From: Herbidospora galbida
GTDB lineage: Bacteria > Actinomycetota > Actinomycetes > Streptosporangiales > Streptosporangiaceae
NCBI RefSeq assembly: GCF_005233835.1
Contig: NZ_SZQA01000017.1
Coordinates: 1 to 64,000, forward strand
Reading direction: 5' to 3'
Length of the DNA: 64,000 bases
Program-made: the position numbers and the translations under genes
The notes under the pieces: generated by a model
The model's database searches: none
The model's input: only the letters and a program-made list of their open reading frames with translations
What the model was told of the DNA's origin: nothing
Shown here: piece by piece, positions 19,087-30,140 of the stretch
How the letters are laid out: the number at the start of each line of letters is the position of its first letter
Numbering within the stretch: the stretch's first letter is position 1

Positions 19087-19653
19087 ATGTACATCCGGCT
19101 AACACAGCGTCCCGAGGCCGACGAACTCCTCGGGCGCAGTGGCCTGGCCCTGCTCGTCGGCATGCTGCTCGATCAGCAGATCCCCATGGAGTGGGCGTTC
19201 CAGGGTCCCCACACGATCTCCGAGCGGCTGGGGCACGACCTCGACGCCCACGAGATCGCCGCGATGGACCCGGAGGCCTTCGCCGCGATACTTTCGGCGA
19301 AACCGGCCGTGCACCGTTATCCCGGCTCGATGGCCGGGCGGATCAGGCAACTGGCGGCCCATCTGGTGGACCACTACGATGGCGACGCCGAGCGGGTCTG
19401 GGCCGACGCTGGCAGCGGAGCCGAACTGCTGCGCCGCCTGACGGGCCTTCCCGGGTTCGGCAAACAGAAGGCGCAGATCTTCCTGGCGCTGCTGGGCAAA
19501 CAGCTCGGCGTTCAGCCGCCGGGCTGGCGCGAGGCCGCGGGGGCTTACGGCGAGGAGGGGGCGTTCCGGTCGGTCGCCGACGTGGTCGACGCCGGCAGCC
19601 TCGCCAAAGTGCGGGCGACCAAGCAGGAAGCGAAGAAGGCCGCCAAAAAGTAA
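19087..19653 (+). CDS. HhH-GPD family protein, probably lacking glycosylase catalytic residues
   Basis: A 188-residue single-domain helix-hairpin-helix protein of the endonuclease III fold ('LLVGMLLDQQIPMEWA' N-terminal helix, 'LTGLPGFGKQKAQIFLALLGKQLG' hairpin). In EndoIII the hairpin lysine and an Asp about 18 residues later are catalytic; here the lysine position reads Gln and the Asp position falls in VQPPGW. The Fe-S cluster loop is also absent. It matches the set of actinobacterial 'uncharacterised HhH-GPD' proteins. The C-terminus is Lys/Ala-rich (KQEAKKAAKK). Start ATG 19087 follows AAGCTGG. A DNA-binding role is likely; glycosylase activity is doubtful. Confidence 0.85.
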   Translation: MYIRLTQRPEADELLGRSGLALLVGMLLDQQIPMEWAFQGPHTISERLGHDLDAHEIAAMDPEAFAAILSAKPAVHRYPGSMAGRIRQLAAHLVDHYDGDAERVWADAGSGAELLRRLTGLPGFGKQKAQIFLALLGKQLGVQPPGWREAAGAYGEEGAFRSVADVVDAGSLAKVRATKQEAKKAAKK

Positions 19654-19830
19654 GTCAGATCTTGCTGCGCGAGGTGGCGCTTTTTTGACAGGATGCGTTG
19701 ACCGCATGCCGGGCGGGGCTTCCGTCCGTGCGTGCCCATCGCCGATGATGTAGGGCAGAACTGCGCTACTCAATACAGTTATGGAGATGTGCCTCGTGGG
19801 AGACCCTGGCACGCGACGGAGGTGCCGACC

Positions 19831-21927
19831 ATGAGCGCCGAAACCTCCGTGCCCCGTCCCCGGGAGTCGGGTTTGGACATCTCAGACTCTGCCCTGTTCA
19901 AGGGCCTCATGTCGGAGGCTCCCTACGCCTTCGCCTTCTTTGACACCACTGGCCGTTTTGTCCGTGTCAACTCGACCTTTACCGAGCTGACCGGGATCGC
20001 TGTCGACCGGCATATCGACCGCCTCCCCGCCGACATCCTGTCGGCCGACCTGGCCACCGTGATCGACTCCGCCCTGCGCAGGATCAACGACGACCGTCTT
20101 CCCGTCACCGACCAGCGGCTGCGCACCCGCGCCGAGAACGGCGACGCCCGCCACTGGACCATCTCGTTCTTCCCGCTCCACGACGACGAGGGCGCCGCCA
20201 TCGGCACCTCCCTGTTCGGCGTCGACGTCACCGAGCGCCAGACCACCGAAGAAGACCTGCGCCGCAGCGAGGAGCGCTACCGCTCGCTCGTCGAGTCGCA
20301 GCAGCAGCTCGTCTGGATCACCTCGCCCAGCGGCGCCGTCGTCGAAGACGCCCCGCAGTGGCGCGCCATCACCGGCCAGGGGCTGGAGGAATACCTCGCC
20401 CACGGCTGGCTCGACGCCGTCCACCCCGACGACCGCCCGGCCGCCGAGGAGGCCTGGCGCGAGGCCCTGCGCGGCCGGACCATGTTCGAGTGGAGCTACC
20501 GCGTCCGCACCCGGGCCAGCGGCTACCGCGACTTCGAGGTCCGGGCCGTCCCGATCATCCGCCACGGCCGCGTGGTCGAGTGGGTCGGCGCCAACTCCGA
20601 CGTCACCGCCCAGCGTGAGGCCGAGGAGATGCGCGGCCGGCTGACCGACCAGCTCGGCGCCGCCGCCCTGCGCACCGCCCGGCTCCAGGGCGCGACGGCC
20701 ATACTGGCCGAGGCGCTCACGGTCGAGCAGGTCGTCCAGGTCATCATCGACGTCGGCCGCACCGCCCTCGCCGCCGACCACTCCGCCGTCGCGCTGCTCG
20801 ACCCCGACCGCGGCACCCTCAAGGTGATCAACTCCGGCGCCATCCCCGACGCGGGCGGCGCTCCCGGCGAAGACATCTCACTGTCGCGCTCCAGCGTGAT
20901 GACCATGGCCGTGAACAGCCGCCGCCCGGTCTTCGCCGAGTCGCCCGAGAGCCTGCGCGCCCAGCTCACCGACGCCGGCGGGGAGACCGACCAGATCAAC
21001 GGCTTCCTCGCCCACACCCAGGAGCGGGCCTGGGTGGGCCTCCCGCTGCTGGCCGCCGGACGCGCGCTGGGAGCGCTCCGTTTCTCCTTCACCCGCCCCC
21101 AGAAGATCTCCCAGGAAGACGGGGTGTTCCTGGAGGCCCTGGCCGGTCAGTGCGCGCTGGCCGTCGAGCGGGCCACCCTGTTCGAGCGCGAGCACCGCAC
21201 CGCCGAAACGCTCCAGCGCAGCCTGCTCCCCGAGCGGCTGCCGGTCGTGCGCGGCCTCGTGCTGGCCCAGCGCTTCCGCTCGGGCTCGCGCCACGTCCAG
21301 GTCGGCGGCGACTGGTACGACGCCTTCGTGCTCCAAGACGGCCGGGTGGCCGCCGTGGTCGGCGACGTCATGGGCAAGGGCGTCAAGGCCGCCGCCGGAA
21401 TGGGCCGCATCCGCAACGCGATGCGCGCCCTGGCGCTGACCAACCCGCCGCCCGCCGCGGTGCTCACCGGCCTCGACCGCGTCTTCGAGGCGACCGAGGA
21501 GGAAGAGCAGGTCACGACGCTGGCCTACATGGTCGTCGAACCCACCACGGGCGAGGGCACCCTCGCGCTGGCCGGCCACCCGCCGCCCCTGCTGGTCTCT
21601 CCGCAGGGCACCGCGATCCTCCAGGAGAGCGACCAGCCCGGCACCCCGCTGGGCTGGGCCACCAGCCGCAAGCAGTTCCGGTTCGCCGTGCCGCCCGGCC
21701 ACACGGCGGTGCTCTACTCCGACGGTCTCGTCGAAAACCGCAAACGGGGCTTGGACGCGGGCCTGCGGGAGCTCTCCGCGGTCGTCGCGGAAGCTCCAGA
21801 GGAGATCTTGACAAGTCCCCATATGTTGCTTGATTTCCTGGTGGACCGGATGTTGTCCGGGTATGAACAGGATGATGACGTCACGGTGCTTGCGGTTCAT
21901 GTCCCCGCTGCCACGAAGAGTGACTGA
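19831..21927 (+). CDS. PAS-PAS-GAF-SpoIIE (PP2C-type) serine phosphatase
   Basis: A 698-residue soluble sensor phosphatase; ATG 19831 is chosen for GGAGGTG 8 bases upstream. Domains: PAS about 20-135, PAS/PAC about 145-270, GAF about 285-450, then the SpoIIE/PP2C domain about 465-690 with metal-binding Asp in GGDWYD (residues 492-497), 'VVGDVMGKGVKAAA' and 'LYSDGLVEN'. Such enzymes dephosphorylate anti-anti-sigma (STAS) proteins to release sigma factors in response to ligands sensed by PAS/GAF. There is no kinase domain and no STAS or anti-sigma gene nearby. It lies about 220 bp upstream of the principal sigma factor gene. Confidence 0.92.
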   Translation: MSAETSVPRPRESGLDISDSALFKGLMSEAPYAFAFFDTTGRFVRVNSTFTELTGIAVDRHIDRLPADILSADLATVIDSALRRINDDRLPVTDQRLRTRAENGDARHWTISFFPLHDDEGAAIGTSLFGVDVTERQTTEEDLRRSEERYRSLVESQQQLVWITSPSGAVVEDAPQWRAITGQGLEEYLAHGWLDAVHPDDRPAAEEAWREALRGRTMFEWSYRVRTRASGYRDFEVRAVPIIRHGRVVEWVGANSDVTAQREAEEMRGRLTDQLGAAALRTARLQGATAILAEALTVEQVVQVIIDVGRTALAADHSAVALLDPDRGTLKVINSGAIPDAGGAPGEDISLSRSSVMTMAVNSRRPVFAESPESLRAQLTDAGGETDQINGFLAHTQERAWVGLPLLAAGRALGALRFSFTRPQKISQEDGVFLEALAGQCALAVERATLFEREHRTAETLQRSLLPERLPVVRGLVLAQRFRSGSRHVQVGGDWYDAFVLQDGRVAAVVGDVMGKGVKAAAGMGRIRNAMRALALTNPPPAAVLTGLDRVFEATEEEEQVTTLAYMVVEPTTGEGTLALAGHPPPLLVSPQGTAILQESDQPGTPLGWATSRKQFRFAVPPGHTAVLYSDGLVENRKRGLDAGLRELSAVVAEAPEEILTSPHMLLDFLVDRMLSGYEQDDDVTVLAVHVPAATKSD

Positions 21928-22145
21928 ATGAATCAGTCATAACGGTTGCTTTCGGGTATCGGTGACCGGCTTCCGTACGCACCAGTGTCTCGGTCGGCCT
22001 AGGGTGGAGGGCAACCGGCCGGAGGTGGCCGTACGGGGTGTCGCGGCGTGCCAGAATGGTTTGTCGCCCTCCGCGCGGCCTCGCCATCGGAAAAGAAGCA
22101 ACCACCTGGGTCCATTCTCGCCATGCGTTCGTTCGAGAGGTGTTC

Positions 22146-23813
22146 GTGTCGCCTGCAAGTTCGACTCGCTCGAAGCCGTCGGAGCTGAACGAGCCAGTGA
22201 TTCAGCAGCTCCTCGAGCGTGGGCGCTCGCAGGGTTTCCTCGAAGCCGAGGATGTCCGCCGGGCCGTCGAGGAAGCGGACATTCCGGTACCGCAAGTCGC
22301 CGGAATCCTGCGTAGCCTCAGCAAAGAGGGCATCATCGTCAGGCTCACCGCCGAAGACTCCGCGGGGCCGAAGAAGGCGAAGCCCCCCGCGAAGAGCCGT
22401 GCCAAGGCCGCGCCCGTCAAGAAGACGTCCACCAAGGCCGCCGCCGCCAAGGAGTCGCAGCCCGAGACCGTCACCGCCGTGGTGACCGATCCGGCGCCCG
22501 CTCCGGCCGCGAAGAAGCCGGCCGCCAAGAAGGCCGCCCCGGCCGCGAAGCCCACCGCGTCCGCGAAGAAGACCGCCCCCGCAGCCAAGCCCAAGGCCGA
22601 TGCGCCGGCCACGGGTCCCGCCACCCCCGCAGGCAAGGCCGACACGAAGCCCAAGTCGGCCGAGCTGTCCGAAGACGACGACGACATCGAAGACGTCGAC
22701 ATCGAAGACTTCGACATCGAGGACATCGAAGACGTCGAGGTCGACGTCGAGTCCGAGGAGACCGAGACCGAGGGCGACTCCGAAGAGGAGACGACCGACG
22801 AGCCCAAGGGCGCCGAGGTCGTGGCGAAGGTCGAAGAAGAGGTCCTGATCCTCACCGACGACGACGATGACGCCCCCGTGGCGCAGGTCGCCGCCGCCGG
22901 CGCCACCGCCGACCCGGTGAAGGACTATCTGAAGCAGATCGGCAAGGTCCCCCTGCTCAACGCCGAGCAGGAGGTCGAGCTCGCCAAGCGCATCGAGGCC
23001 GGCCTGTTCGCCGAGGAGCAGCTGGGCACCGACGGTGACCAGCTCCCCGTCGACGTCCGCGCCGAGCTCGAGTGGATCGCCGAAGACGGCCGCCGGGCCA
23101 AGAACCACCTGCTGGAGGCCAACCTCCGTCTGGTGGTCTCGCTGGCCAAGCGCTACACCGGCCGCGGCATGCTGTTCCTGGACCTGATCCAGGAGGGCAA
23201 CCTCGGTCTGATCCGCGCCGTCGAGAAGTTCGACTACACCAAGGGCTACAAGTTCTCGACCTATGCCACGTGGTGGATCCGGCAGGCGATCACCCGGGCC
23301 ATGGCCGACCAGGCGCGGACGATCCGCATCCCGGTCCACATGGTCGAAGTGATCAACAAGCTGGCCCGCGTGCAGCGCCAGATGCTCCAGGACCTGGGCC
23401 GCGAGCCCACCCCGGAGGAGCTGGCCCGCGAGCTCGACATGACCCCCGAGAAGGTCATAGAGGTCCAGAAGTACGGCCGCGAGCCGATCTCGCTGCACAC
23501 CCCCCTCGGCGAGGAGGGCGACAGCGAGTTCGGTGACCTGATCGAAGACTCCGAGGCCATCGTCCCGGCCGACGCCGTCAGCTTCACGCTGCTCCAGGAG
23601 CAGCTCCACAGCGTTCTGGACACCCTGTCCGAGCGCGAGGCGGGCGTCGTCTCGATGCGGTTCGGTCTGACCGACGGTCAGCCCAAGACCCTCGACGAGA
23701 TCGGCAAGGTCTACGGCGTGACGCGCGAGCGCATTCGTCAGATCGAGTCGAAGACGATGTCCAAGCTGCGTCACCCGTCGCGTTCGCAGGTCCTGCGCGA
23801 CTACCTCGACTAA
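22146..23813 (+). CDS. hrdB: Principal RNA polymerase sigma factor, HrdB/SigA type
   Basis: A 555-residue group 1 sigma-70. GTG 22146 is chosen because GAGAGG lies 6 bases upstream and region 1.1-like sequence ([20 protein letters not shown]) follows directly. After that come an Ala/Lys/Pro-rich linker (about 75-165) and a run of Asp/Glu (about 175-240), then region 1.2 from about 257 ([15 protein letters not shown]), region 2 ([21 protein letters not shown]) and region 4.2 ([20 protein letters not shown]). It recruits core polymerase to housekeeping promoters. The HrdB-DUF7455-ParE neighbourhood matches that of streptomycetes. It is followed by a strong terminator. Confidence 0.96.
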   Translation: MSPASSTRSKPSELNEPVIQQLLERGRSQGFLEAEDVRRAVEEADIPVPQVAGILRSLSKEGIIVRLTAEDSAGPKKAKPPAKSRAKAAPVKKTSTKAAAAKESQPETVTAVVTDPAPAPAAKKPAAKKAAPAAKPTASAKKTAPAAKPKADAPATGPATPAGKADTKPKSAELSEDDDDIEDVDIEDFDIEDIEDVEVDVESEETETEGDSEEETTDEPKGAEVVAKVEEEVLILTDDDDDAPVAQVAAAGATADPVKDYLKQIGKVPLLNAEQEVELAKRIEAGLFAEEQLGTDGDQLPVDVRAELEWIAEDGRRAKNHLLEANLRLVVSLAKRYTGRGMLFLDLIQEGNLGLIRAVEKFDYTKGYKFSTYATWWIRQAITRAMADQARTIRIPVHMVEVINKLARVQRQMLQDLGREPTPEELARELDMTPEKVIEVQKYGREPISLHTPLGEEGDSEFGDLIEDSEAIVPADAVSFTLLQEQLHSVLDTLSEREAGVVSMRFGLTDGQPKTLDEIGKVYGVTRERIRQIESKTMSKLRHPSRSQVLRDYLD

Positions 23814-23826
23814 CGGATATCCGTTA
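23811..23826. repeat. 16-bp perfect palindrome across the hrdB stop codon
   Basis: TAACGGATATCCGTTA reads the same on both strands and includes the TAA stop. Its last five bases are the start of the left arm of the terminator hairpin, so the two structures cannot form at once in RNA. It may be part of the termination signal or a protein-binding site; the sequence alone does not decide. Confidence 0.5.
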
Positions 23827-23880
23827 ATACGGCCCGGTATGCGATATTGCGTACCGGGCCGTATTAACGTTCTGTTTTTA
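23822..23880 (+). terminator. Strong intrinsic terminator of hrdB
   Basis: An 18-bp perfect inverted repeat (CGTTAATACGGCCCGGTA at 23822-23839 and its complement at 23852-23869) with a 12-base loop, followed by TTCTGTTTTTA. Long GC-centred stem plus U-rich tail directly after the hrdB stop is a textbook Rho-independent terminator. Confidence 0.93.
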
Positions 23881-23938
23881 CGTGGGCGTAACACGAAAGT
23901 TGCGCGTGACCAACTCGTCACTTCTATGCTGCCGCCCC

Positions 23939-24916
23939 ATGGGAGTAATCGAAGTGGATCGAGCACGTGCTCGGGGGCCACGAGTGATCCCGGACCGCCC
24001 ATGGGCGGACATCATGCTGGACGAGGCGGTTCTGGCCGTTCAGCGCCGTAACGTCGAGGCGGCCATTCCCCTCCTGGCCGCCACCAGAGGCGATCCCGAA
24101 GTGCGCGCCCTGCGTATCGAGGCCCTCTCCCGCGCGGCGGTCGGAATGAGCCGCGGCATCGAAAGCCTCATCGCCCGGGATCAGGCCAATCCCGATTTAT
24201 GGCTGTGGCTGGGCAGAACCAGAATCGAGGAAGCCTTCGAGATAAAACCCGAAGTGAAAGCCCGGGCCGTGCAGGCCCGCAGGCTGGAGGCCTACCACTC
24301 CGCCATGGAGTCGGCCCGCCAGCCGCTCGTGACCGCGGCCGGCCTGATGCCCGCCGATCCGGTCCCCTGGGAGTCGATGCTCTGGCTCGCCGTCGGCCTC
24401 GAACGGCCGCGCAGCGACAAGGACTCGGTCTGGTACGAATGCGCCCGCCGCTGGCCGACGCTCTATCCGGCCAACGTGGCCAGACTGATCACGCTGTCGC
24501 CCGGCTGGGGCGGCACCGCGACCGAAATGCTGGAATTCGCCCGTACGGTGGTGGCCAAGGCCCCCGAAGGCAGCCCCCTGCCGGCCCTGATCCCCTTGGC
24601 CCACTTCGAGAACGTCGCCGCGGAACGCACTCCCATGTCACGGGGCGGCTGGTTCGGCTTCGACGCACAACGGGAGATCGTCGCCGCGGCGGGCCAGTGG
24701 TCGCAGCGCCGGATCGGCCCCGCCCACCCACGATCGATCGAGGCCCACAACGCCTTCGGGGCCGCGTTCTTCCTGTCCGACCTGCGACGTCCGGCGAGGG
24801 GACATCTCACGCGGACGGGTGGCCGGTTCAGCAGGCTGCCGTGGTCGCACCTCGGCGGGGAACCGGAAAACCAGTTTCAGCGGGCCTGTAACAAACTGAA
24901 CGTCATCACGAACTGA
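23939..24916 (+). CDS. Unknown 325-residue helical (TPR-like) protein
   Basis: I do not recognise a named family. ATG 23939 is taken as start; the extra residues possible upstream lie close to the terminator and look non-coding. The protein is soluble, about 70% helical by composition, with Trp/Leu helical-repeat spacing (DEAVLAVQRRNVEAAIPLLAATR, then ANPDLWLWLGRTRIEEA, then WESMLWLAVGL, then WYECARRWPTLYPANVARLI), like tetratricopeptide-type repeat proteins. Its last 11 bp overlap the convergent yaaA. Location right after hrdB and its terminator implies its own promoter. Confidence 0.78.
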   Translation: MGVIEVDRARARGPRVIPDRPWADIMLDEAVLAVQRRNVEAAIPLLAATRGDPEVRALRIEALSRAAVGMSRGIESLIARDQANPDLWLWLGRTRIEEAFEIKPEVKARAVQARRLEAYHSAMESARQPLVTAAGLMPADPVPWESMLWLAVGLERPRSDKDSVWYECARRWPTLYPANVARLITLSPGWGGTATEMLEFARTVVAKAPEGSPLPALIPLAHFENVAAERTPMSRGGWFGFDAQREIVAAAGQWSQRRIGPAHPRSIEAHNAFGAAFFLSDLRRPARGHLTRTGGRFSRLPWSHLGGEPENQFQRACNKLNVITN

Positions 24917-25637
24917 GCACCACGTCGAGCCTGCCCGGGTGGAGCTCGACGGCATGACCGAGCCTGGTCAGCAGGTGGGCGAGCTCGCCGGCGTCTTTCG
25001 CCGGGGCGGGGCTCTCCACCAGCGACCGGGCGATCAGACCCCGGGTGAGCTTGGCCATGTGGCTGACGACGGTGCCGTCGGCCCTGAGGACCCGCACCGC
25101 GACCGTCTCCCTCTTCGGCTTCCAGGCCGCCGCGTAGGTCGACGACCTGAGATCGACCACGAGCCCGGTGCCCTCGTCGAAGATCGGCGCGAGGGTGGGC
25201 TTCCAGAACGCGGCGAGGCCGCCGACGGGCGGGAGACGGACCCCCATCGAGAGGCGGTAGGGCGGGACCCGGTCGCCGAGCCTGAGTGCGCCCCAGAGCC
25301 CCGAGAAGACGACGAGCCGTTTGGTGGCACGGGCTCTGGCCTGGGAATCGAGCGTGGCGAGGCTGAGGGCGTCGTAGAGGACGCCGGTGTAGAGATCGGC
25401 GACCTTGACGGTCCGGGCCGATCGCAGGCCCCGGTTGCGGCTGATCTCGCCGGCCAGGCCCGGAGGCAGGCCCAGGACCTGGTGGGCCTGCTCGGGGGTG
25501 TGGCAGAGCTCGACGAGCGCGTCGAGGACCTTCTCGCGGGAGGAGGTCAGCTCGGGGAAGCTCAGCGAGCCGAGATCGACGGGACGACCCCGGCCGGAGG
25601 CCGCCTTGCCCTCCGAGGGCGGCAGGAGGATCAGCAC
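24906..25637 (-). CDS. yaaA: Peroxide stress protein YaaA (DUF328/UPF0246)
   Basis: A 243-residue protein with the diagnostic N-terminus MLILLPPSEGK, then 'LYTGVLYDAL', 'VFSGLWGALRLGDRVPPYRLSMGVRLPP' and 'VVDLRSSTYAAAWKP'. YaaA in E. coli lowers intracellular free iron and protects DNA from peroxide damage; the fold binds DNA. It starts with GTG, cytoplasmic, length typical for the actinobacterial members. It is convergent with the unknown helical gene and overlaps it by 11 bp. Confidence 0.92.
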   Translation of the reverse strand: MLILLPPSEGKAASGRGRPVDLGSLSFPELTSSREKVLDALVELCHTPEQAHQVLGLPPGLAGEISRNRGLRSARTVKVADLYTGVLYDALSLATLDSQARARATKRLVVFSGLWGALRLGDRVPPYRLSMGVRLPPVGGLAAFWKPTLAPIFDEGTGLVVDLRSSTYAAAWKPKRETVAVRVLRADGTVVSHMAKLTRGLIARSLVESPAPAKDAGELAHLLTRLGHAVELHPGRLDVVLSS

Positions 25638-25709
25638 GCGCCTAGCCTAGGGCGAAACCGCAGGCTGACGGCACGTCGTGCTGGTGAGCCGTAAAGGCGG
25701 AAAGAACGA

Positions 25710-25740
25710 CGGCGTGACCAGGGAGAGCCTGGTCACGCCG
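25710..25740 (-). terminator. Intrinsic terminator of the DUF7455 gene
   Basis: CGGCGTGACCAGG (25710-25722) and its perfect complement (25728-25740) flank a 5-base loop. Read on the minus strand, it lies 25 bp past the stop of the DUF7455 gene and is followed by TCGTTCTTTCC. On the plus strand it is followed by a TCGTCGTTTTC run, so it may also stop transcripts coming from the other side. Confidence 0.75.
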
Positions 25741-25764
25741 CCGTCGTCGTTTTCGGCCGCCGGA

Positions 25765-25995
25765 TCACCGCTCGTCGGGAGCGGCGGAGGCGGGTGTCGT
25801 ACTGAGTCGGGCCGACTCGTCCTGGATCTCAGCGCCCTTGTCGCGCAATGCGGCCACGTGCTGTCGGCCGTGGTGTGCGCAGAACAGGAGTTCGGCGCCT
25901 ACCGGAAGAGTCGCGCGAATGTAGGCCTGAGCGCCGCATCGGTCGCAGCGGTCTAGGGCGGTCAGCGGCTTGGTGGGGGCGAGAGCTCCAGTCAC
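25765..25995 (-). CDS. DUF7455 small zinc-ribbon-like protein
   Basis: A 76-residue protein with the DUF7455 pattern: 'LTALDRCDRCGAQAYIRATLP' then 'LLFCAHHGRQHVAAL'. The CxxC plus C-x-H-H ligands suggest a single bound zinc. Start GTG 25995 follows AAAGG. In streptomycetes the homologue also lies between hrdB and the ParE-type topoisomerase gene, and this synteny supports the call. The role is unknown. It is transcribed divergently from parE. Confidence 0.88.
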   Translation of the reverse strand: MTGALAPTKPLTALDRCDRCGAQAYIRATLPVGAELLFCAHHGRQHVAALRDKGAEIQDESARLSTTPASAAPDER

Positions 25996-26174
25996 GTATC
26001 GCCTTTCGGGTCACCCCGTTGACCGGGGATGTTGGCGTCACAGTCACTTGGGACAACATCTAACCGGATGAGGGCGTTCCCAATCACCTCCTGACTACGC
26101 CGAGAGCGGAATGTTCCGAAAGGTGACGTGGATCACACCGCAGGTAACGAGAAGCCCTCGACAGCTGGCAAGCT

Positions 26175-26198
26175 GGTAGGCGTAAAACCACGCCTACC
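26175..26198. promoter_or_regulatory. Perfect inverted repeat upstream of parE
   Basis: GGTAGGCGT (26175-26183) and ACGCCTACC (26190-26198) are perfect complements around AAAACC; with one bulge the arms extend by AGC/GCT. It ends 45 bp before the chosen parE start, so it is either in the promoter region (operator) or in the leader RNA. No matching regulator can be named. Confidence 0.45.
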
Positions 26199-26243
26199 GC
26201 TAAGCTGCGTACGCGTGTTCGACTGTTGAGCGTGGGAGCTGGA

Positions 26244-28310
<2,067 letters not shown>

Positions 28311-28318
28311 CCTCGCTC

Positions 28319-28358
28319 GTGACGACCTGGCCGCCCGCACGGGCGGCCAGGTCGTCAC
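28319..28358 (+). terminator. Hairpin terminator downstream of parE
   Basis: GTGACGACCTGGCCGCCC (28319-28336) and its perfect complement (28341-28358) with a 4-base loop GCAC, starting 8 bp after the parE stop. The stem is an 18-bp perfect GC-rich hairpin, but the following GTTGTACGG is only weakly U-rich. A hairpin of this strength in this position is most simply a terminator. Confidence 0.8.
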
Positions 28359-28447
28359 GTTGTACGGCCGCTGCCGCGGCGAATGGGCCGGCGGTCGAAA
28401 CCGGGCTGGTGTGATCTGCACGCCTGCCTGGTGAGCGGCGTGTCGGG

Positions 28448-29197
28448 TCAGAGCATGCGGCGGAAGTGGTGGGTCCGGCCGACCGGGGTGAAACCCAGGC
28501 GGCCGTAGAAGTCCTTGGGCCAGTCGGCCTCGTCGGCCTCCAGGAACAGGGTCAGGCCGCCCGCTCGGCGGATCGCCTCCGTCACCACGGCTCGGGCGTG
28601 GCCCCGGCGCTGGTGGTCGGGGTGGGTCGACAGGTCTTCGAACTGGGCCATGCCCGAGGGCCGGTGGAGGTAGAGGTCGCCGTGGCAGACGATGGTCTCC
28701 CCGTCCCGTACGGCCAGGAAGGTCGTCTCGTAGCCGTCCTGGACGACGGTGGCGCGGCGTTCGGTGAGCTGGTCGAGTTCCTCCTCGGTCAGCTGGGGGA
28801 GGTCGGCGGCCCAGCTGGCCCGTACGGGCTCGTGGAGGTCGGCCAGGGTCACGGTCACCACGCGGGCTGAAACGGGCCCTGGTGCGCCCTGGTGGATCAT
28901 CAGGAGGTTCGACTCGCGCTCGTAGCCCGCCTCGGTCAGCGCACCGGTCACGGCCAGCGCCGTGGGCTCGTGGTGGATCTCCACCAGGCGGTGGGCCGAC
29001 CCCGCGAGGGCGCGGTCGGCCAGGGCCAGGATCTCCGGCGCGTCCGCCGGGCCGGTGATCACGACCTTGTTGTGGTGGTGCGAGGCGGCGTACCGGCGGT
29101 TGCGGACGGCGAAGCCGAAGAGGTGCTCCTGGACGTCGTCGGCCTGGGAGCGGATGTGATCCTCTTTGAACCGGAGGATCCGGTCGAGCTCGGTCAT
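28448..29197 (-). CDS. GNAT-family N-acetyltransferase
   Basis: A 249-residue protein; ATG 29197 overlaps the stop of the carbonic anhydrase gene (TAATG). The C-terminal half carries the acetyl-CoA site: 'FEDLSTHPDHQRRGHARAVVTEAIRRAGG' (the Q/R-x-x-G-x-A loop) and 'FYGRLGFTPVGRTHHF'. The N-terminal half looks like a degenerate second acetyltransferase-like domain ('FGFAVRNRRYAASHHHNKVVI'), a two-domain layout common in actinomycetes. The substrate is unknown. It is translationally coupled to the carbonic anhydrase. Confidence 0.87.
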   Translation of the reverse strand: MTELDRILRFKEDHIRSQADDVQEHLFGFAVRNRRYAASHHHNKVVITGPADAPEILALADRALAGSAHRLVEIHHEPTALAVTGALTEAGYERESNLLMIHQGAPGPVSARVVTVTLADLHEPVRASWAADLPQLTEEELDQLTERRATVVQDGYETTFLAVRDGETIVCHGDLYLHRPSGMAQFEDLSTHPDHQRRGHARAVVTEAIRRAGGLTLFLEADEADWPKDFYGRLGFTPVGRTHHFRRML

Positions 29198-29715
29198 TAC
29201 GCGGCGGCGTCCCGGCGGAATTCCTCGACCCGGGTGAGCTTGCCGGTCCGGACGTCGTAGATCGCGCCGCCGACCGACACCACGCCGTCGAGGAACGGGC
29301 TGGTGCGGATGCGGATGAGGTCGTGCCGCAGGGCGGCGTTCTGGTCGGGGACGGTGTGGAAGTCGAGGCTCCGGGTGTCGACACCCTGGGCCAGGGCCAG
29401 GTCGTGGATGTCGTCGTCGGTGACCTTCGTCATGCCGCAGTCGGTGTGCGGCATCACGAGGACCCGGTTGACGCCGAGGACGAACACGGCGACGACGAGG
29501 GTACGCAGCACGTCGTCGGTCACGCGCGCGCCCGCGTTGCGGAGGATCTTGGCGTCGCCGGGCTTGAGTCCCAGCAGGCCGAGGGGGTCGATGCGGGAGT
29601 CCATACACGTGACGACGGCCAGTCCGCGGGCGGCCGTGCCGGTCAGGCCGGAACCCGTGAACGTGGCGGAGTAGGTCTCGTTGGCCGAGAACAGATCATC
29701 GAAGGCACCGTTCAT
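29197..29715 (-). CDS. Beta-class carbonic anhydrase
   Basis: A 172-residue protein with the zinc ligands Cys37, His90 and Cys93 (VTCMDSRID, then MPHTDCG) and the catalytic Asp39/Arg41 pair. It interconverts carbon dioxide and bicarbonate in the cytoplasm, supplying bicarbonate for carboxylases such as the AccD-type enzyme in this window. Its short length is typical of actinobacterial beta-CAs of clade with 'SFLDGVVSVGGAIYDVRTGKL' C-terminus. It forms a two-gene unit with the GNAT gene; the start is ATG 29715. Confidence 0.93.
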   Translation of the reverse strand: MNGAFDDLFSANETYSATFTGSGLTGTAARGLAVVTCMDSRIDPLGLLGLKPGDAKILRNAGARVTDDVLRTLVVAVFVLGVNRVLVMPHTDCGMTKVTDDDIHDLALAQGVDTRSLDFHTVPDQNAALRHDLIRIRTSPFLDGVVSVGGAIYDVRTGKLTRVEEFRRDAAA

Positions 29716-29852
29716 GTACCGAATGTTCCCGCAGACCGCATTCGTGACCTTTCCCGGGGTCTACCAATGCGATGAAGCACCGCCGAACTCGTGTCACCCT
29801 AGGTAATTATCCGTGACGTAAAGTCGCCGACCGTCTGAGGAGACCCGAGAGC

Positions 29853-30140
29853 ATGAGCACCACCGCGCCCCTGTCCGACCATCTCCGCGCCCGCGCCCGC
29901 CACCGTCTCGACCGCGTGGAGCCGTCTGACGAGGGCCGCAACGCCCGCCTGGCCCTCGCGCTGATCGACGCGGCCTGTTATGTGGACACGCTGCCGGAGG
30001 ACGACCCGTTGATCATGGCTCTGTGCGAGGCGGGGATGTTGAAGCCCGACGGGTTCGAACCGGGCGACCGTGAGTCGCAGCTGCTGGCCGACTGGGCGGG
30101 CGGCGACCCGGCGCAGTTGCTGGAGGCGCTGGCGAGGTGA
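29853..30140 (+). CDS. Small unknown protein, 95 residues
   Basis: I do not recognise it. It is soluble, acidic and helical, with 'ARLALALIDAACYVDTLPEDDPLIMALCEAGML' in the middle and 'LLADWAGGDPAQLLEALAR' at the end. Codon use is normal for the region and the ATG is preceded by GGAGACC. It stands alone between the divergent carbonic anhydrase and the VOC gene. A T-arm-like string inside it (around 30049) is not a tRNA. Confidence 0.65.
   Translation: MSTTAPLSDHLRARARHRLDRVEPSDEGRNARLALALIDAACYVDTLPEDDPLIMALCEAGMLKPDGFEPGDRESQLLADWAGGDPAQLLEALAR

Noticed and set aside
19685-19715. TTGACA and TTGACC hexamers before the SpoIIE-type gene, possible -35 boxes
   Set aside because: No TAnnnT hexamer stands 16-19 bases downstream of either, so a promoter cannot be supported. 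The GCGC...GCGC plus T6 string just before them has only a 4-bp stem, too weak to call a terminator.
30040-30070. T-arm-like GGTTCGAACC string, possible tRNA
   Set aside because: It lies inside the 95-residue coding gene and the anticodon and acceptor stems cannot be drawn around it.
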